Counted from the first letter of the stretch, positions 37,224 through 46,426 are shown. The stretch: DNA of 64,000 nucleotides from UBA2336 sp965227265 (GCA_965227265.1 OZ245738.1:1364001-1428000), one strand, 5' to 3'. Numbers and translations: made by a program. Notes: generated by a model from the sequence alone, not told the origin.

Positions 37224-38795
37224 ATGAAATGGCCTTTGTTCCAGATTTTATTGATTTCCTTTTCCACGCTAGGCAAAAGTCTACCGATTGAACGTGCCTC
37301 AACCGATACGTTACGGGTAAATCAGTTGAATGAGCTAAGTAAAAAAAATCAATGGACTGATCCGTATCGTTCGTTGAATTATGCAACGGAAGCGCTAACC
37401 CTTGCGCAACAAATTGGATATCAAAAAGGAATCGCTACAGCAAATACCTTAAAAGGATTTTGCTTCTGGACATTTGGTGATAACGAACTTGCGATCGAAG
37501 CTGCCCTCGAAGCATTGGAAATCAGTAAGCGTGAAAACTATCGGTTGATTCAGGCGGAGAGTTATTACATCCTTGCACGCGGATACATGGATGTTGCTGA
37601 ACGCGCAAAAGCAAGAGAAGCAATTCAAACGGCTGAAACGCTTGCAGAAGCTGGAGGGGATTGGGAACAATTGTGCAGTATCTATAACTTAAAAGGAGTT
37701 ATCTTGTTTATAGCAGATAAGACTGATAGTGCCTTACATTTTTATACCAAAGCACTTGAAATCGGAAGAACCCATTTGGTTGACTCTGTTAACTTTCCCA
37801 GGATCATCTCCAACATGGGCGAGTGTTACGCGGCTGAAAATCCAGAACTCGCGATGACCTACTACTCAAAGGCGCTGGCGCTGGCCAGGATTACGGGTAA
37901 CAAAATAACAGAAGCATCTATTACGGACATTATTGGGCATGCTTATCTTCGTAGTAAAGATTTGAAAAATGCTGAGAAGAATCTTCAATCGGCCTTACAG
38001 TTAGCCCGAACGCTTGGCTTGCGCAGGGTGATTCGTCATGCGTATGCAGGTTTAGTGAACCTCAAACTTCAGCAAGGCAAGGGTAATGAAGCTGTCGTTT
38101 ATCAACAACGGTACTATGAAGTGCGTGACAGCTTACTGAATACAACTAAGATCCGGCAGATTGTCGAGCTTGAGACCCGGCAAGAACTTCAGCTGAAGGA
38201 ACAACGAATTCAGATCTTAAATAACGAGAAACAACTTCAGGCACTTTGGAAAAACATATTGATAGGGCTGGCGATCTTTTTGATCTTGCTCTCCATCGGA
38301 TTATTTAAATTACAGCAATACCGACATCGTAAGAATCGGGAGATGCTCAACCTAGAGATTGATTACCTCACCCAACAGCATAAAGAAACGGAAGACAAGT
38401 ATAAGGCCACATTGGTCACTGAATCCACCGAACAGCTTGAGTCCCACGATCAAAAGTTATTGAAACAAGCTATCTTTATCGTAGAAGATAACATCGCTGA
38501 TCCATTCTTTGGAGTTGAAAAAATGGCTTCGGAAATGAACATGAGCCGGGCTAGCCTTCACCGAAAGCTTAAATCAATCACTGGCTTTCCGCCAAGCGAA
38601 TTAATCCGAAGTATAAGACTACGCAAAGCGGCTAAACTCATTCTTAACAAGGTTGATTCTGTTTCGCAAATCGCAATCTTGGTCGGATTTAACGACTACT
38701 CACACTTTTCAAAATCCTTTAAAAAGCACTTTGGAGTTTCGCCCACAAGTTATGGTGAGCAGACTGGTCAGTCGACTGCTAAGATGAAATCCTGA
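37224..38795 (+). CDS. Membrane-anchored TPR-AraC regulator
   Basis: 523 residues. A short signal-like N-terminus (MKWPLFQILLISFSTLGKS) is followed by ~6 tetratricopeptide repeats (~30-320, with motifs such as A-L-E-I-S-K-R and T-Y-Y-S-K-A-L-A-L-A), one membrane helix (~352-372, N-I-L-I-G-L-A-I-F-L-I-L-L), a coiled coil, and a C-terminal AraC HTH domain (~405-515, M-A-S-E-M-N-M-S-R-A-S-L-H-R-K-L). The order suggests a periplasmic sensor linked through the membrane to a cytoplasmic DNA-binding domain, similar to Bacteroidota TPR/HTH regulators and hybrid systems, but without a kinase. Target genes unknown; neighbours do not form an obvious regulon. Confidence 0.88.
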   Translation: MKWPLFQILLISFSTLGKSLPIERASTDTLRVNQLNELSKKNQWTDPYRSLNYATEALTLAQQIGYQKGIATANTLKGFCFWTFGDNELAIEAALEALEISKRENYRLIQAESYYILARGYMDVAERAKAREAIQTAETLAEAGGDWEQLCSIYNLKGVILFIADKTDSALHFYTKALEIGRTHLVDSVNFPRIISNMGECYAAENPELAMTYYSKALALARITGNKITEASITDIIGHAYLRSKDLKNAEKNLQSALQLARTLGLRRVIRHAYAGLVNLKLQQGKGNEAVVYQQRYYEVRDSLLNTTKIRQIVELETRQELQLKEQRIQILNNEKQLQALWKNILIGLAIFLILLSIGLFKLQQYRHRKNREMLNLEIDYLTQQHKETEDKYKATLVTESTEQLESHDQKLLKQAIFIVEDNIADPFFGVEKMASEMNMSRASLHRKLKSITGFPPSELIRSIRLRKAAKLILNKVDSVSQIAILVGFNDYSHFSKSFKKHFGVSPTSYGEQTGQSTAKMKS

Positions 38796-38960
38796 TCTAA
38801 CGCGTGTAAGGGAGCTCTATTTTCTTAAATCCTTCTTGTCAATACGTTCCAAAAGGATGTCTGCATGTGCCAAAGACATGGTATTGGGGCATTTTGCCTA
38901 TATCGACTCTATACCTTATCCTAATTTTACCGTACTAATCCCTTAGAAATTTAATGTAAC

Positions 38961-39065
38961 ATGAACGTAACAACCTTTTTTAGAAAACTTCTTGCCCTGC
39001 TTGTCGGCATAGCCGTTGTGCTGGGAATTTGCTTTAAGATATTGACTGATGGACTTGCGCAATAG
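38961..39065 (+). CDS. Small 34-residue membrane peptide
   Basis: Too short for routine annotation. MNVTTFFRKLLALLVGIAVV followed by a short polar tail: one predicted membrane helix after a basic residue pair. It is 39 bases before the methyltransferase ATG on the same strand and 165 bases from the preceding gene, so it could be cotranscribed with the methyltransferase. Support is only reading frame, hydrophobicity and spacing; no family known. The 165 bases before it hold nothing else recognisable. Confidence 0.35.
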   Translation: MNVTTFFRKLLALLVGIAVVLGICFKILTDGLAQ

Positions 39066-39104
39066 TCATAATTTCAAAATTGAATAATTAACAACCAAAG
39101 TATA

Positions 39105-39953
39105 ATGAAAACAGAAACACTCGAAAAAAAACAAATTAATCCAAACAAAGCTTTGTGGGAGAAAGGTGACTTCACCCGTCTCGCGCAAACGATGCGTGAA
39201 AGCGGAACAGAGCTTGTAGCCCAACTCGGTATAAAAAAAGGCGATCAGTTATTAGACCTCGGTTGTGGAGATGGAACAACTGCTATTCCTGAAGCAAGGC
39301 TAGGCGCAAAAGTGTTAGGCGTTGACATTGCCGAAAACCTGGTAGCAGCCGGAAACCTGCGAGTAAAGCAGGATGGACTTACAAACATCTCCTTTCAGCA
39401 AGGCGATGCTTGCGAACTGAAAGATCTTGATACTAACACTTTCGACTTAGTTGTCACCATCTTCGGAGCCATGTTTGCTCCAAAACCATTTGACGTTGCG
39501 AAAGAGATGGTTCGCGTTACTAAACCTGGTGGCCGTATCGTAATGGGAAACTGGATACCGGGTGATCCAACATTGGTAGCGCAGATATTGAGAATAAGTT
39601 CTTCCTACACACCGCCACCTCCGGAAGGTTTTGTAAGCCCTATGTTGTGGGGCGTTGAAGCGCAAGCGACCGAACGCTTTGTAAAAGCCGGAATACCTGC
39701 TGAGAGCATTTCATTCCTGCGCGATACGTATACATTCAACTTTAAAGGTTCACCTTCTGAGTTTGTTACGCTTTTCAAAACATACTACGGTCCAACGATG
39801 AATGCATTTGAAGCTGCTGAGAAGAATGGTAAAGCAGTTGAGTTGCAGAATGAACTGGAGGCATTGTTTGCCAGCCAAAATAAGAGCACCGCAAATAATC
39901 TCACTACTATTCCGGCAACGTTTTTACGTGTTACTGTAAATGTGCCTAATTAA
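39105..39953 (+). CDS. Class I SAM-dependent methyltransferase
   Basis: 282 residues. Rossmann motif I is L-L-D-L-G-C-G-D-G-T-T at ~49-59, motif II ends in V-D-I at ~75, and F-D-L-V-V-T-I-F-G-A-M-F follows at ~113. The Methyltransf_11/25 pattern fits. No signal peptide; acts on a small cytoplasmic molecule or lipid of unknown identity. The G-A-M-F-A-P-K-P-F segment after motif IV is often seen in ubiquinone/menaquinone-type methyltransferase homologues, but this is not enough to assign a substrate. A shared hairpin terminator follows. Confidence 0.88.
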   Translation: MKTETLEKKQINPNKALWEKGDFTRLAQTMRESGTELVAQLGIKKGDQLLDLGCGDGTTAIPEARLGAKVLGVDIAENLVAAGNLRVKQDGLTNISFQQGDACELKDLDTNTFDLVVTIFGAMFAPKPFDVAKEMVRVTKPGGRIVMGNWIPGDPTLVAQILRISSSYTPPPPEGFVSPMLWGVEAQATERFVKAGIPAESISFLRDTYTFNFKGSPSEFVTLFKTYYGPTMNAFEAAEKNGKAVELQNELEALFASQNKSTANNLTTIPATFLRVTVNVPN

Positions 39954-39972
39954 TAGTGAAGTATTACAACAT

Positions 39973-40004
39973 AAAAAAGGCGACCTGAATTGGTCGCCTT
40001 TTTT
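39973..40004. terminator. Bidirectional terminator between methyltransferase and katG
   Basis: AAAAAAGGCGACC (39973-39985) pairs with GGTCGCCTTTTTT (39992-40004) around a 6-base loop; AT-rich ends on both sides let it stop both converging genes. Confidence 0.92.
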
Positions 40005-40024
40005 AATTTTAGAGAATAGAAATC

Positions 40025-42298
40025 TTACTTCAGATCGAACCTGTCCAGGTTCATCACCTTAGTCCATGCAGCAACAAAGTCATTCACAAATTTTTCCTTT
40101 GCGTCTGCACTTGCATAAACTTCAGCAACTGCTCTCAACTCTGAGTTAGAACCAAATACAAGATCTGCACGCGTAGCAGTCCAGATGGTATGGCCTGTTG
40201 CACGATGTGTTCCATTATATAATTCCTTGTCTTCACTTGTAGCTTTCCAGGACGTGCTCATATCCAACAGGTTTACAAAGAAATCATTCGTCAACTTACC
40301 GGCTGTTTGTGTAAACACACCATGCTTCGATCCGTCAAAGTTTATGTTGAGTGTACGTAAACCTCCTACGAGAGCAGTTAACTCGGGTGCTGTGAGCGTT
40401 AAGAGTTGTGCTTTATCAATCAATAATTCTTCTGTAGAAGCAAGCGATTTGGTTCTGCGATAATTACGGAAACCATCCGCCAGTGGCTCGAGATAACCAA
40501 CCGACTCAATATCGGTTTGCTCTTGTGTAGCATCCGCGCGGCCTGCTGTAAATGGAACTGCGATGGAATGTCCAGCTTCTTTCGCTGCTTTCTCAATCGC
40601 AGCAACACCGGCAAGCACGATTAAATCGGCAATTGAAACTTTCTTATCGCTTTTTTGCGCACCGTTAAATTCTTTCTGAATGCTCTCCAGCTTATCAAGT
40701 ACTTTCTTCAGTTGGGCAGGATTATTAACCGCCCAGTCTTTTTGCGGAGCAAGACGAATGCGAGAGCCGTTCGCACCACCACGTTTGTCTGAGCCGCGAA
40801 AGGTTGAGGCTGAAGCCCACGCGGTCGATACTAATTCAGAAACACTTAGCCCTGCTTCGAGGATTTTTGTTTTTAATGATTTGATGTCGTTCTCATCAAC
40901 AAGTTTATAATCAACCGCTGGTATAGGATCTTGCCATAGAAGCTCTTCTTTCGGAACATCAGTACCGAGGTAACGCGCACGCGGTCCCATGTCGCGGTGC
41001 GTTAACTTAAACCAGGCGCGTGCGAAAGCATCTGCGAAAGCATCTGGGTTTTCGAGGAAGCGTCTGGAAATCTTTTCGTATTCCGGATCCAGGCGCAACG
41101 ACAAATCAGTCGTCAGCATTGTTGGTTTATGTTTCTTGTTCTTATCGAATGCATCAGGAATTATCGCTTCCGCGTTCTTGGCTACCCATTGATGAGCACC
41201 AGCCGGACTTTTCGTTAACTCCCATTCGAACTTGAATAGGTTTTCAAAAAAGTTATTGCTCCATTGAGTAGGGGTTGTAGTCCATGTTACTTCCAATCCG
41301 CTGGTGATTGTATCTTTTCCTTTACCCGAGGCATAGCTATTGTGCCAACCGAAGCCTTGCAATTCTATTTCTGATGCTTCAGGCTCTTTGCCTACGTGTG
41401 TAGAGGGTGCAGCACCATGTGTTTTACCAAATGTATGTCCACCGGCAATAAGTGCAACCGTCTCTTCATCATTCATTGCCATACGGCCGAATGTATCACG
41501 AATGTCTTTTGCAGCAGCAATTGGATCAGGTGTTCCGTCCGGACCTTCCGGGTTTACATAGATCAATCCCATGTGTGCAGCAGCCAATGGTTTCTCCAGG
41601 TTGCGGGAATGAGTTTTGCCTTTTGGATCGTCATCGGAAACAACAACACCATGTTTTTCAGGCACACCGTGTGATCCATCCGCATAACGGATATCAGCAC
41701 CAAGCCATTTATTTTCAGAGCCCCAATAGATATCTTCCTGTGGTTCCCACACATCTTCACGACCGCCAGCAAATCCAAATGTTTTAAAGCCCATGGATTC
41801 CAGCGCTACGTTTCCGGTGAGGATCATTAAATCGGCCCAGGAAATTTTCTTACCATACTTTTGCTTAATCGGCCACAATAATCTTCTTGCTTTATCCAGG
41901 CTTACGTTATCCGGCCAACTGTTAAGCGGAGCAAAACGTTGCTGTCCTGCAGCGCCACCACCGCGACCGTCAAACACACGATATGTTCCGGCACTATGCC
42001 AGGCCATACGAATGAACAATCCGCCATAATGACCAAAGTCAGCAGGCCACCAATCCTGCGAATCGGTCATGAGAGCATGAAGATCTTTCTTCAACGCTTC
42101 CAGGTCAAGCTTCTTGAATTCTTCGGTATAGTTAAACTTCTCGTCCATCGGGTTGGATAGGGAAGAGTGCTGACGCAGAATGTTGAGCTTTAATTGATTC
42201 GGCCACCAGTCGCGGTTGCGCGTACCGTTGCCTGCTGCTTGCTTATGGGCTCCGGTAAACGGACAGGTTGCTTCGCCATTTGTTGCATTATTTTCCAT
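40025..42298 (-). CDS. katG: Catalase-peroxidase KatG
   Basis: The ATG at 42298 gives 757 residues (M-E-N-N-A-T-N-G...), the usual KatG length; an in-frame upstream start is less likely. Two peroxidase domains are present. The active-site triad R97-M-A-W100-H101 sits in G-G-L-F-I-R-M-A-W-H-S-A-G-T-Y-R, the tyrosine of the Met-Tyr-Trp adduct is likely in L-I-Y-V-N-P-E-G, the adduct methionine in R-M-A-M-N-D, and the proximal haem histidine in G-G-H-T-F-G-K-T-H-G. It destroys hydrogen peroxide in the cytoplasm. It is transcribed divergently from oxyR across about 105 bases. Confidence 0.98.
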   Translation of the reverse strand: MENNATNGEATCPFTGAHKQAAGNGTRNRDWWPNQLKLNILRQHSSLSNPMDEKFNYTEEFKKLDLEALKKDLHALMTDSQDWWPADFGHYGGLFIRMAWHSAGTYRVFDGRGGGAAGQQRFAPLNSWPDNVSLDKARRLLWPIKQKYGKKISWADLMILTGNVALESMGFKTFGFAGGREDVWEPQEDIYWGSENKWLGADIRYADGSHGVPEKHGVVVSDDDPKGKTHSRNLEKPLAAAHMGLIYVNPEGPDGTPDPIAAAKDIRDTFGRMAMNDEETVALIAGGHTFGKTHGAAPSTHVGKEPEASEIELQGFGWHNSYASGKGKDTITSGLEVTWTTTPTQWSNNFFENLFKFEWELTKSPAGAHQWVAKNAEAIIPDAFDKNKKHKPTMLTTDLSLRLDPEYEKISRRFLENPDAFADAFARAWFKLTHRDMGPRARYLGTDVPKEELLWQDPIPAVDYKLVDENDIKSLKTKILEAGLSVSELVSTAWASASTFRGSDKRGGANGSRIRLAPQKDWAVNNPAQLKKVLDKLESIQKEFNGAQKSDKKVSIADLIVLAGVAAIEKAAKEAGHSIAVPFTAGRADATQEQTDIESVGYLEPLADGFRNYRRTKSLASTEELLIDKAQLLTLTAPELTALVGGLRTLNINFDGSKHGVFTQTAGKLTNDFFVNLLDMSTSWKATSEDKELYNGTHRATGHTIWTATRADLVFGSNSELRAVAEVYASADAKEKFVNDFVAAWTKVMNLDRFDLK

Positions 42299-42390
42299 TG
42301 TTTCGATGGTTAGTAAGTGGTTGTAACGTTTGAAGGACAATAATACCGCTTTATGCCTAAATAAATCAAATTGATTATTTTTATGATCTT

Positions 42391-42405
42391 ATAGTTAAAA
42401 TCTAT
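42391..42405 (+). promoter_or_regulatory. OxyR-like half-site ATAG-N7-CTAT in the katG-oxyR gap
   Basis: ATAG TTAAAAT CTAT matches one module of the OxyR tetramer site (ATAG-N7-CTAT repeated). The second module expected about 22 bases upstream is not clear. CTAT overlaps the oxyR start codon, so binding would fit autorepression. Confidence 0.4.
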
Positions 42406-43336
42406 GACCTTAACGCAATTCGAATACATTGTAGCGCTGGATACGTGCCGACATTTTGCACAAGCTTCTGAACGATGCTTTGTAACACAACCCACATTGA
42501 GCATGCAGGTGCATAAGCTGGAGGAAGAATTGGGTGTTAAAATCTTTGATCGTACCAAGCAGCCTGTAATCCCGACTGAGATAGGAGCAGCCATCATTGC
42601 CCAGGCGCGTGTAGCGCTGCGCGAAGCAAGTATGATCACACAGCTTATTAATGATCAGAAAGGAAGCATGACCGGTGAGCTTCGTATCGGGATTATACCC
42701 ACGCTGGCGCCCTATCTATTACCCTTGCTGTTCCGGCAGATGCGGCAGAAATACCCACAGCTCAACCTTGTTATTAAAGAGACCATTACCGAGGAAGTCA
42801 TTAATGAGCTAAAAAACAATCGCCTTGATTGCGGCCTGGTTGTAACACCTTTGAACGACCTGGCCATTAAAGAAGATATTCTTTTCTATGAGGAGCTGTT
42901 CGTGTACGTCTCAAAAAAGAACGCACTGTATAATAAGAAGTATGTGCTGGCCGCTGACCTTGATCCGAACCAACTTTGGTTGTTGGAGGAAGGTCATTGT
43001 TTCCGGTCACAAGTATTAAACCTCTGCGAGCTCCAGAAGCGCAACGACATCCATTTCAAATACGAGACCGGTAACATTGAGACATTAAAACGCATGGTCG
43101 ATAACAGTGATGGCATTACTATTTTACCTGAGCTTGCAGTAAAAGAATTTAGCAAGTCGCAACTTAAATTGGTTAAACGTCTGCAGGCCCCCAGTCCGGC
43201 ACGCGAAGTAAGCCTGGTCACACACCGTGATCATATAAAGATGAAATACCTGAAATTACTAAAGGATGAGATTCTGAATTTAGTGCCAAAGTCCATGCAA
43301 AAGTTGAATAGTAAGAAAATTGTGGATATTGAATAA
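42404..43336 (+). CDS. oxyR: Peroxide-sensing LysR-type regulator OxyR
   Basis: 310 residues. The N-terminal wHTH (M-T-L-T-Q-F-E-Y-I-V-A-L-D) is followed by a LysR substrate domain. The redox cysteines are exactly placed: C199 in E-G-H-C-F-R-S-Q and C208 in L-N-L-C-E-L, identical in number and spacing to E. coli OxyR C199/C208, which form a disulphide on peroxide exposure. With adjacent katG this is the standard peroxide stress unit; an intrinsic binding motif lies at its start. Function is very likely; target set beyond katG is unknown. Confidence 0.95.
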   Translation: MTLTQFEYIVALDTCRHFAQASERCFVTQPTLSMQVHKLEEELGVKIFDRTKQPVIPTEIGAAIIAQARVALREASMITQLINDQKGSMTGELRIGIIPTLAPYLLPLLFRQMRQKYPQLNLVIKETITEEVINELKNNRLDCGLVVTPLNDLAIKEDILFYEELFVYVSKKNALYNKKYVLAADLDPNQLWLLEEGHCFRSQVLNLCELQKRNDIHFKYETGNIETLKRMVDNSDGITILPELAVKEFSKSQLKLVKRLQAPSPAREVSLVTHRDHIKMKYLKLLKDEILNLVPKSMQKLNSKKIVDIE

Positions 43337-43421
43337 TTGATTATTCAATTTCTAAATTCCAACCTTTGTGAGCTTAACGATGTCTACACTGTGTAAGCAC
43401 CTACACTAAACTGGTTATACT

Positions 43422-44060
43422 ATGAAAGTACGCATCCTTTTATCCTTCATGATTATAGCGTTAACACTATCCTGCGAAGAGAACGAAGCGATTGATGTAA
43501 ATCTTACCTCGTTTGAGCAAATCACCGAAAGGTTTCCATTCGATAACTTGCAGCCCGCTGAAGGCTCAGAATACTGGGAGCTAAATCACCATATGGATGA
43601 TAAAACCGAGACCATAGCCAGCATGGGAACACTTTGTGCTGGATCTGAAAATCCTGACGAATGCGCTGACGCATTTCAACTGATCACCAGTGGGTATGGG
43701 TTTGGGGAAGGATGTTTACCTGGTACTTGTTTCTTTTATGTCAAATTACAGCAAGCGGGAGAGATTTTACTTTTGAAGAACAAAAGTGAGGTTCGGAATT
43801 TCCTTGGAGAAATCAACAGTAAGTCGGACGCTATCCTACTGGCGGTTGCAGAAGGATATGGATTTAGCACAGAAAAGAAAGAGGCTGGTGCCATCCGCGA
43901 AAAAGGATCTTCCGCATATCAGCTGCTGGTGACCAAGCTTGTTAAAAGTTGTTCACCCATTCAAACTAACAGGTACTTGCTAGAAATTAGCAGGGATGGC
44001 ACGTTGATCATTAAGCAGGAAGAAGAGCGATACGCATACATCAAGAACGGCTGCCCGTAG
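43422..44060 (+). CDS. Lipoprotein of unknown function
   Basis: 212 residues. The leader ends A-L-T-L-S-C18, a lipobox, so the mature protein is lipid-anchored. It has four further cysteine pairs or clusters (C-A-G, C-A-D, G-C-L-P-G-T-C, S-C-S, G-C-P at the C-terminus) which may form disulphides, unusual for a cytoplasmic but normal for a periplasmic protein. No family recognised. It has a 117-base downstream gap with an inverted repeat before the response regulator genes. Confidence 0.7.
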   Translation: MKVRILLSFMIIALTLSCEENEAIDVNLTSFEQITERFPFDNLQPAEGSEYWELNHHMDDKTETIASMGTLCAGSENPDECADAFQLITSGYGFGEGCLPGTCFFYVKLQQAGEILLLKNKSEVRNFLGEINSKSDAILLAVAEGYGFSTEKKEAGAIREKGSSAYQLLVTKLVKSCSPIQTNRYLLEISRDGTLIIKQEEERYAYIKNGCP

Positions 44061-44097
44061 ACCCATATTGATTACTTTTTAGTCGACCTGGCTAATG

Positions 44098-44119
44098 ATT
44101 GTGGCACATAATCCACAAT
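44098..44119. repeat. Inverted repeat ATTGTGG-N8-CCACAAT
   Basis: Perfect 7-bp inverted repeat with an 8-base spacer between the lipoprotein stop and the response regulator start. No T run, so a regulatory site is possible but the terminator role is unlikely. Confidence 0.3.
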
Positions 44120-44183
44120 AAATCAGGCTATTGAAGAGATTACCCTTAATAAGCAGCGGCACTGGTATTGCACACCTTTGAGC

Positions 44184-44609
44184 ATGGTGAAAATACTTTT
44201 GGTAGAAGATAATCCGATCGATGCGTTCATCGCGCAGAAAGTGCTTATGCTTAGCGGGGCCGAGGCCAGGCTTGATGTTGCAGACGGATCCGCGCAGGCA
44301 TTAAAGCTGCTCGAAAATCAATATCAGGATAACCGCGAGCTTCCGGACCTGATCCTGGTTGATCTGTATATGCCCGGAATGGATGGATTGGATTTCCTTG
44401 AAGCTTTTGCTGCACTGGAGATGCCGGATAAAAATAAGATCATTGTCCTGATGCTTACCAATTCAGCAGATCCACGGCTTAATGCAAAAGCAATCGCCCT
44501 TGGTGCCAATGGCATTATTGGCAAACCACTATCCATCGCGGTGCTGAAAGACCTTGTTAAAAGCATGAATGGGAAAGAGCAGACACTCTCCGAAAATACA
44601 CTCAACTAA
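44184..44609 (+). CDS. Single-domain response regulator
   Basis: ATG at 44184 gives 141 residues; an in-frame TTG 6 bases earlier is less likely. Receiver domain with L-V-E-D-N-P at the N-terminus, phosphoacceptor in L-V-D-L-Y-M-P-G-M-D-G, a conserved T in M-L-T-N-S and lysine in I-G-K-P-L. No output domain. It is 11 bases from the next receiver gene, so the two are cotranscribed; the kinase is not adjacent. It is closer to Rcp1-type single receivers than to the paralogue at 44621. Confidence 0.88.
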   Translation: MVKILLVEDNPIDAFIAQKVLMLSGAEARLDVADGSAQALKLLENQYQDNRELPDLILVDLYMPGMDGLDFLEAFAALEMPDKNKIIVLMLTNSADPRLNAKAIALGANGIIGKPLSIAVLKDLVKSMNGKEQTLSENTLN

Positions 44610-44620
44610 ATGCTCGCATC

Positions 44621-45007
44621 ATGGATACGAAAAATGTTTTACTGGTAGATGACGATAACATCTTTCAAATGCTTGGCACTAAGGCGCTTCATCGCATAGG
44701 AATTTCGAATGCACGAATTCAAACTGCTCAAAATGGAAAACAGGCGCTTGATCTTTTACGTAGTCCTGAGTTACCACGACCCGATTTTATTCTGCTTGAT
44801 TTAAATATGCCCATTATGAACGGGTTCGAATTCCTGGAAGCGTTCAACAAGCTCACGGCATCCGAAAAGGATGATACCAAAGTTATTATTGTAACCTCAT
44901 CCGAAAGCGATACGGATATTAAAAAGGCAAGAGCGTTGGGTGCGATAGAATACCTCACCAAGCCACTGACGGCTGAAAAGCTTTCTGCAATTCTTGTTGC
45001 GGCCTAG
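44621..45007 (+). CDS. Single-domain response regulator
   Basis: 128 residues, receiver only. K-N-V-L-L-V-D-D-D start, phosphoacceptor in I-L-L-D-L-N-M-P-I-M-N-G, T/S in V-T-S-S-E and lysine in L-T-K-P-L. Very similar to the receiver at 15249, so a paralogous pair. Probably cotranscribed with the preceding receiver and with the DUF6090 protein starting 67 bases later. A relay partner of an unlinked hybrid kinase is likely. Confidence 0.9.
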   Translation: MDTKNVLLVDDDNIFQMLGTKALHRIGISNARIQTAQNGKQALDLLRSPELPRPDFILLDLNMPIMNGFEFLEAFNKLTASEKDDTKVIIVTSSESDTDIKKARALGAIEYLTKPLTAEKLSAILVAA

Positions 45008-45074
45008 TTCGTAAAAGTACGTGTGGAGAGCGCACAGGCGATTTTCTTTGCTTATTTTCGGCCAGCATTACTCC

Positions 45075-45803
45075 ATGATACAGTTCTTTCGAAAATTTCG
45101 TCAAGGTTCGTTGACACAAAATAAAACTGCAACCTACTTAGTGTACGCAGCCGGTGAAATTGTGCTGGTTGTGATCGGCATATTGATTGCGCTTCAGATC
45201 GATACCTGGAAAGACAATTATCAGCAACGTCAGCTTGAAATCAAGTACCTGGCGGAAATTCGGAATAGCCTGATCTCGGATCTAACGGATATTGAGTTTA
45301 ACATCGTGTTCAACGAAGACAAGCTGAAATCCAACAAAGCTGTTTTGCAATTCCTGAATAAAGAGAAGCTGTTTTCAGATTCACTTCACCGGCACCTGGG
45401 TAATCTGATGGGCGCTACACGAACCATCGTGAACACCAGCGCCTATGAAACTGTCAAGTCGCGAGGATTGGAAATTATTTCAAACGACACGTTACGGCAG
45501 ACGATCTCCAAGCTGTATTCCTTTACGTTCTATAATGTTATCGATTTTGAAACCCAGGATGACCATAAGTTCCAGTACGAATCATTTGTTCCCGAGATTG
45601 TAAAAGAATTAAACATCATTACGTTGTGGGAATATGCGGAGCCTGTTGACCGGGAACGATTGCTAAACAATGCGCAGTTTAAAAATGCGCTCTCTATGAA
45701 CATCTCGTACCGAGAATACATGTTGCGGGATTATAGAGATCTGTATAAGGAGGTCACGACTACCATTGATCTGCTTCGAGCTGAACTTGCCAGGCTACAG
45801 TAA
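45075..45803 (+). CDS. DUF6090-family membrane protein
   Basis: The ATG at 45075 gives 242 residues beginning M-I-Q-F-F-R-K-F-R and one membrane helix within the first 45 residues (Y-A-A-G-E-I-V-L-V-V-I-G-I-L-I-A-L-Q), then a long charged helical region. This is the start pattern of the Bacteroidota DUF6090 family. The bulk is probably periplasmic. Function unknown. It is 67 bases after a receiver gene and 29 bases before a quinone reductase. Confidence 0.83.
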   Translation: MIQFFRKFRQGSLTQNKTATYLVYAAGEIVLVVIGILIALQIDTWKDNYQQRQLEIKYLAEIRNSLISDLTDIEFNIVFNEDKLKSNKAVLQFLNKEKLFSDSLHRHLGNLMGATRTIVNTSAYETVKSRGLEIISNDTLRQTISKLYSFTFYNVIDFETQDDHKFQYESFVPEIVKELNIITLWEYAEPVDRERLLNNAQFKNALSMNISYREYMLRDYRDLYKEVTTTIDLLRAELARLQ

Positions 45804-45832
45804 TTCAATTGCCCAAACGAAAGCTCATCGCC

Positions 45833-46426
45833 ATGAATGTTCTGATTATTTATTGTCATCCCAGCGTACGGTCCTACACCTTTGAGCTGTTGCAATATAG
45901 CAAGGCAGTTCTTGCCGCGCACGGACATACGGTTGATGTTTCGGATCTCTACGCGCAGGATTTTAAAAGCGATATGACTGAACAGGAATATGAACGGGAG
46001 GGACGTTCAAACCTGACGCTGCCAATCCCGGAAGATGTTGAGCGCGAGCATAAAAAATTAGCCTCGGCCGAAGCCGTGATCTTTCTTTACCCGGTATGGT
46101 GGAGCGATTGTCCGGCCAAGCTGAAAGGCTGGTTCGATCGCGTGTATACAGCCGGGTATGTATACAAGCAAAAAAATGATCAGCCAAAGCTGAAGACCAT
46201 TCCGCATGGAATTGTGATTTGTACAGCGGGCTATACACCTGATGAGCTTTCGGCTATGGGCATTGCACAAAGCATGAAAGCTGTTATGCTTACCGACCGG
46301 TTAGGCAGCCGGTTTCAAAATAAGGAGATGATCATGCTGGGTGGCACCCTGGATAAGGAAAAGGTAAGAGCTCAGCATCAGGAGCAGCTCACCGAAGCTA
46401 TCAGACGAATCAGCGGACATATATAA
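45833..46426 (+). CDS. NAD(P)H quinone oxidoreductase-like (KefF/MdaB family)
   Basis: ATG at 45833 gives 197 residues; the in-frame TTG at 45809 is rejected. Flavodoxin-like fold: M-N-V-L-I-I-Y-C-H-P-S-V start, then P-V-W-W-S-D-C-P-A-K-L-K-G-W-F-D-R-V at ~85-100, which is the flavin/substrate signature of Flavodoxin_2 quinone reductases. Likely two-electron reduction of quinones in the cytoplasm with FAD or FMN. It may be linked to electrophile protection as with KefF, but no Kef channel is nearby. Confidence 0.85.
   Translation: MNVLIIYCHPSVRSYTFELLQYSKAVLAAHGHTVDVSDLYAQDFKSDMTEQEYEREGRSNLTLPIPEDVEREHKKLASAEAVIFLYPVWWSDCPAKLKGWFDRVYTAGYVYKQKNDQPKLKTIPHGIVICTAGYTPDELSAMGIAQSMKAVMLTDRLGSRFQNKEMIMLGGTLDKEKVRAQHQEQLTEAIRRISGHI

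Noticed and set aside
44098..44119. Inverted repeat as a terminator
   Set aside because: There is no T run and the stem is 7 bp; kept only as a low-confidence repeat.
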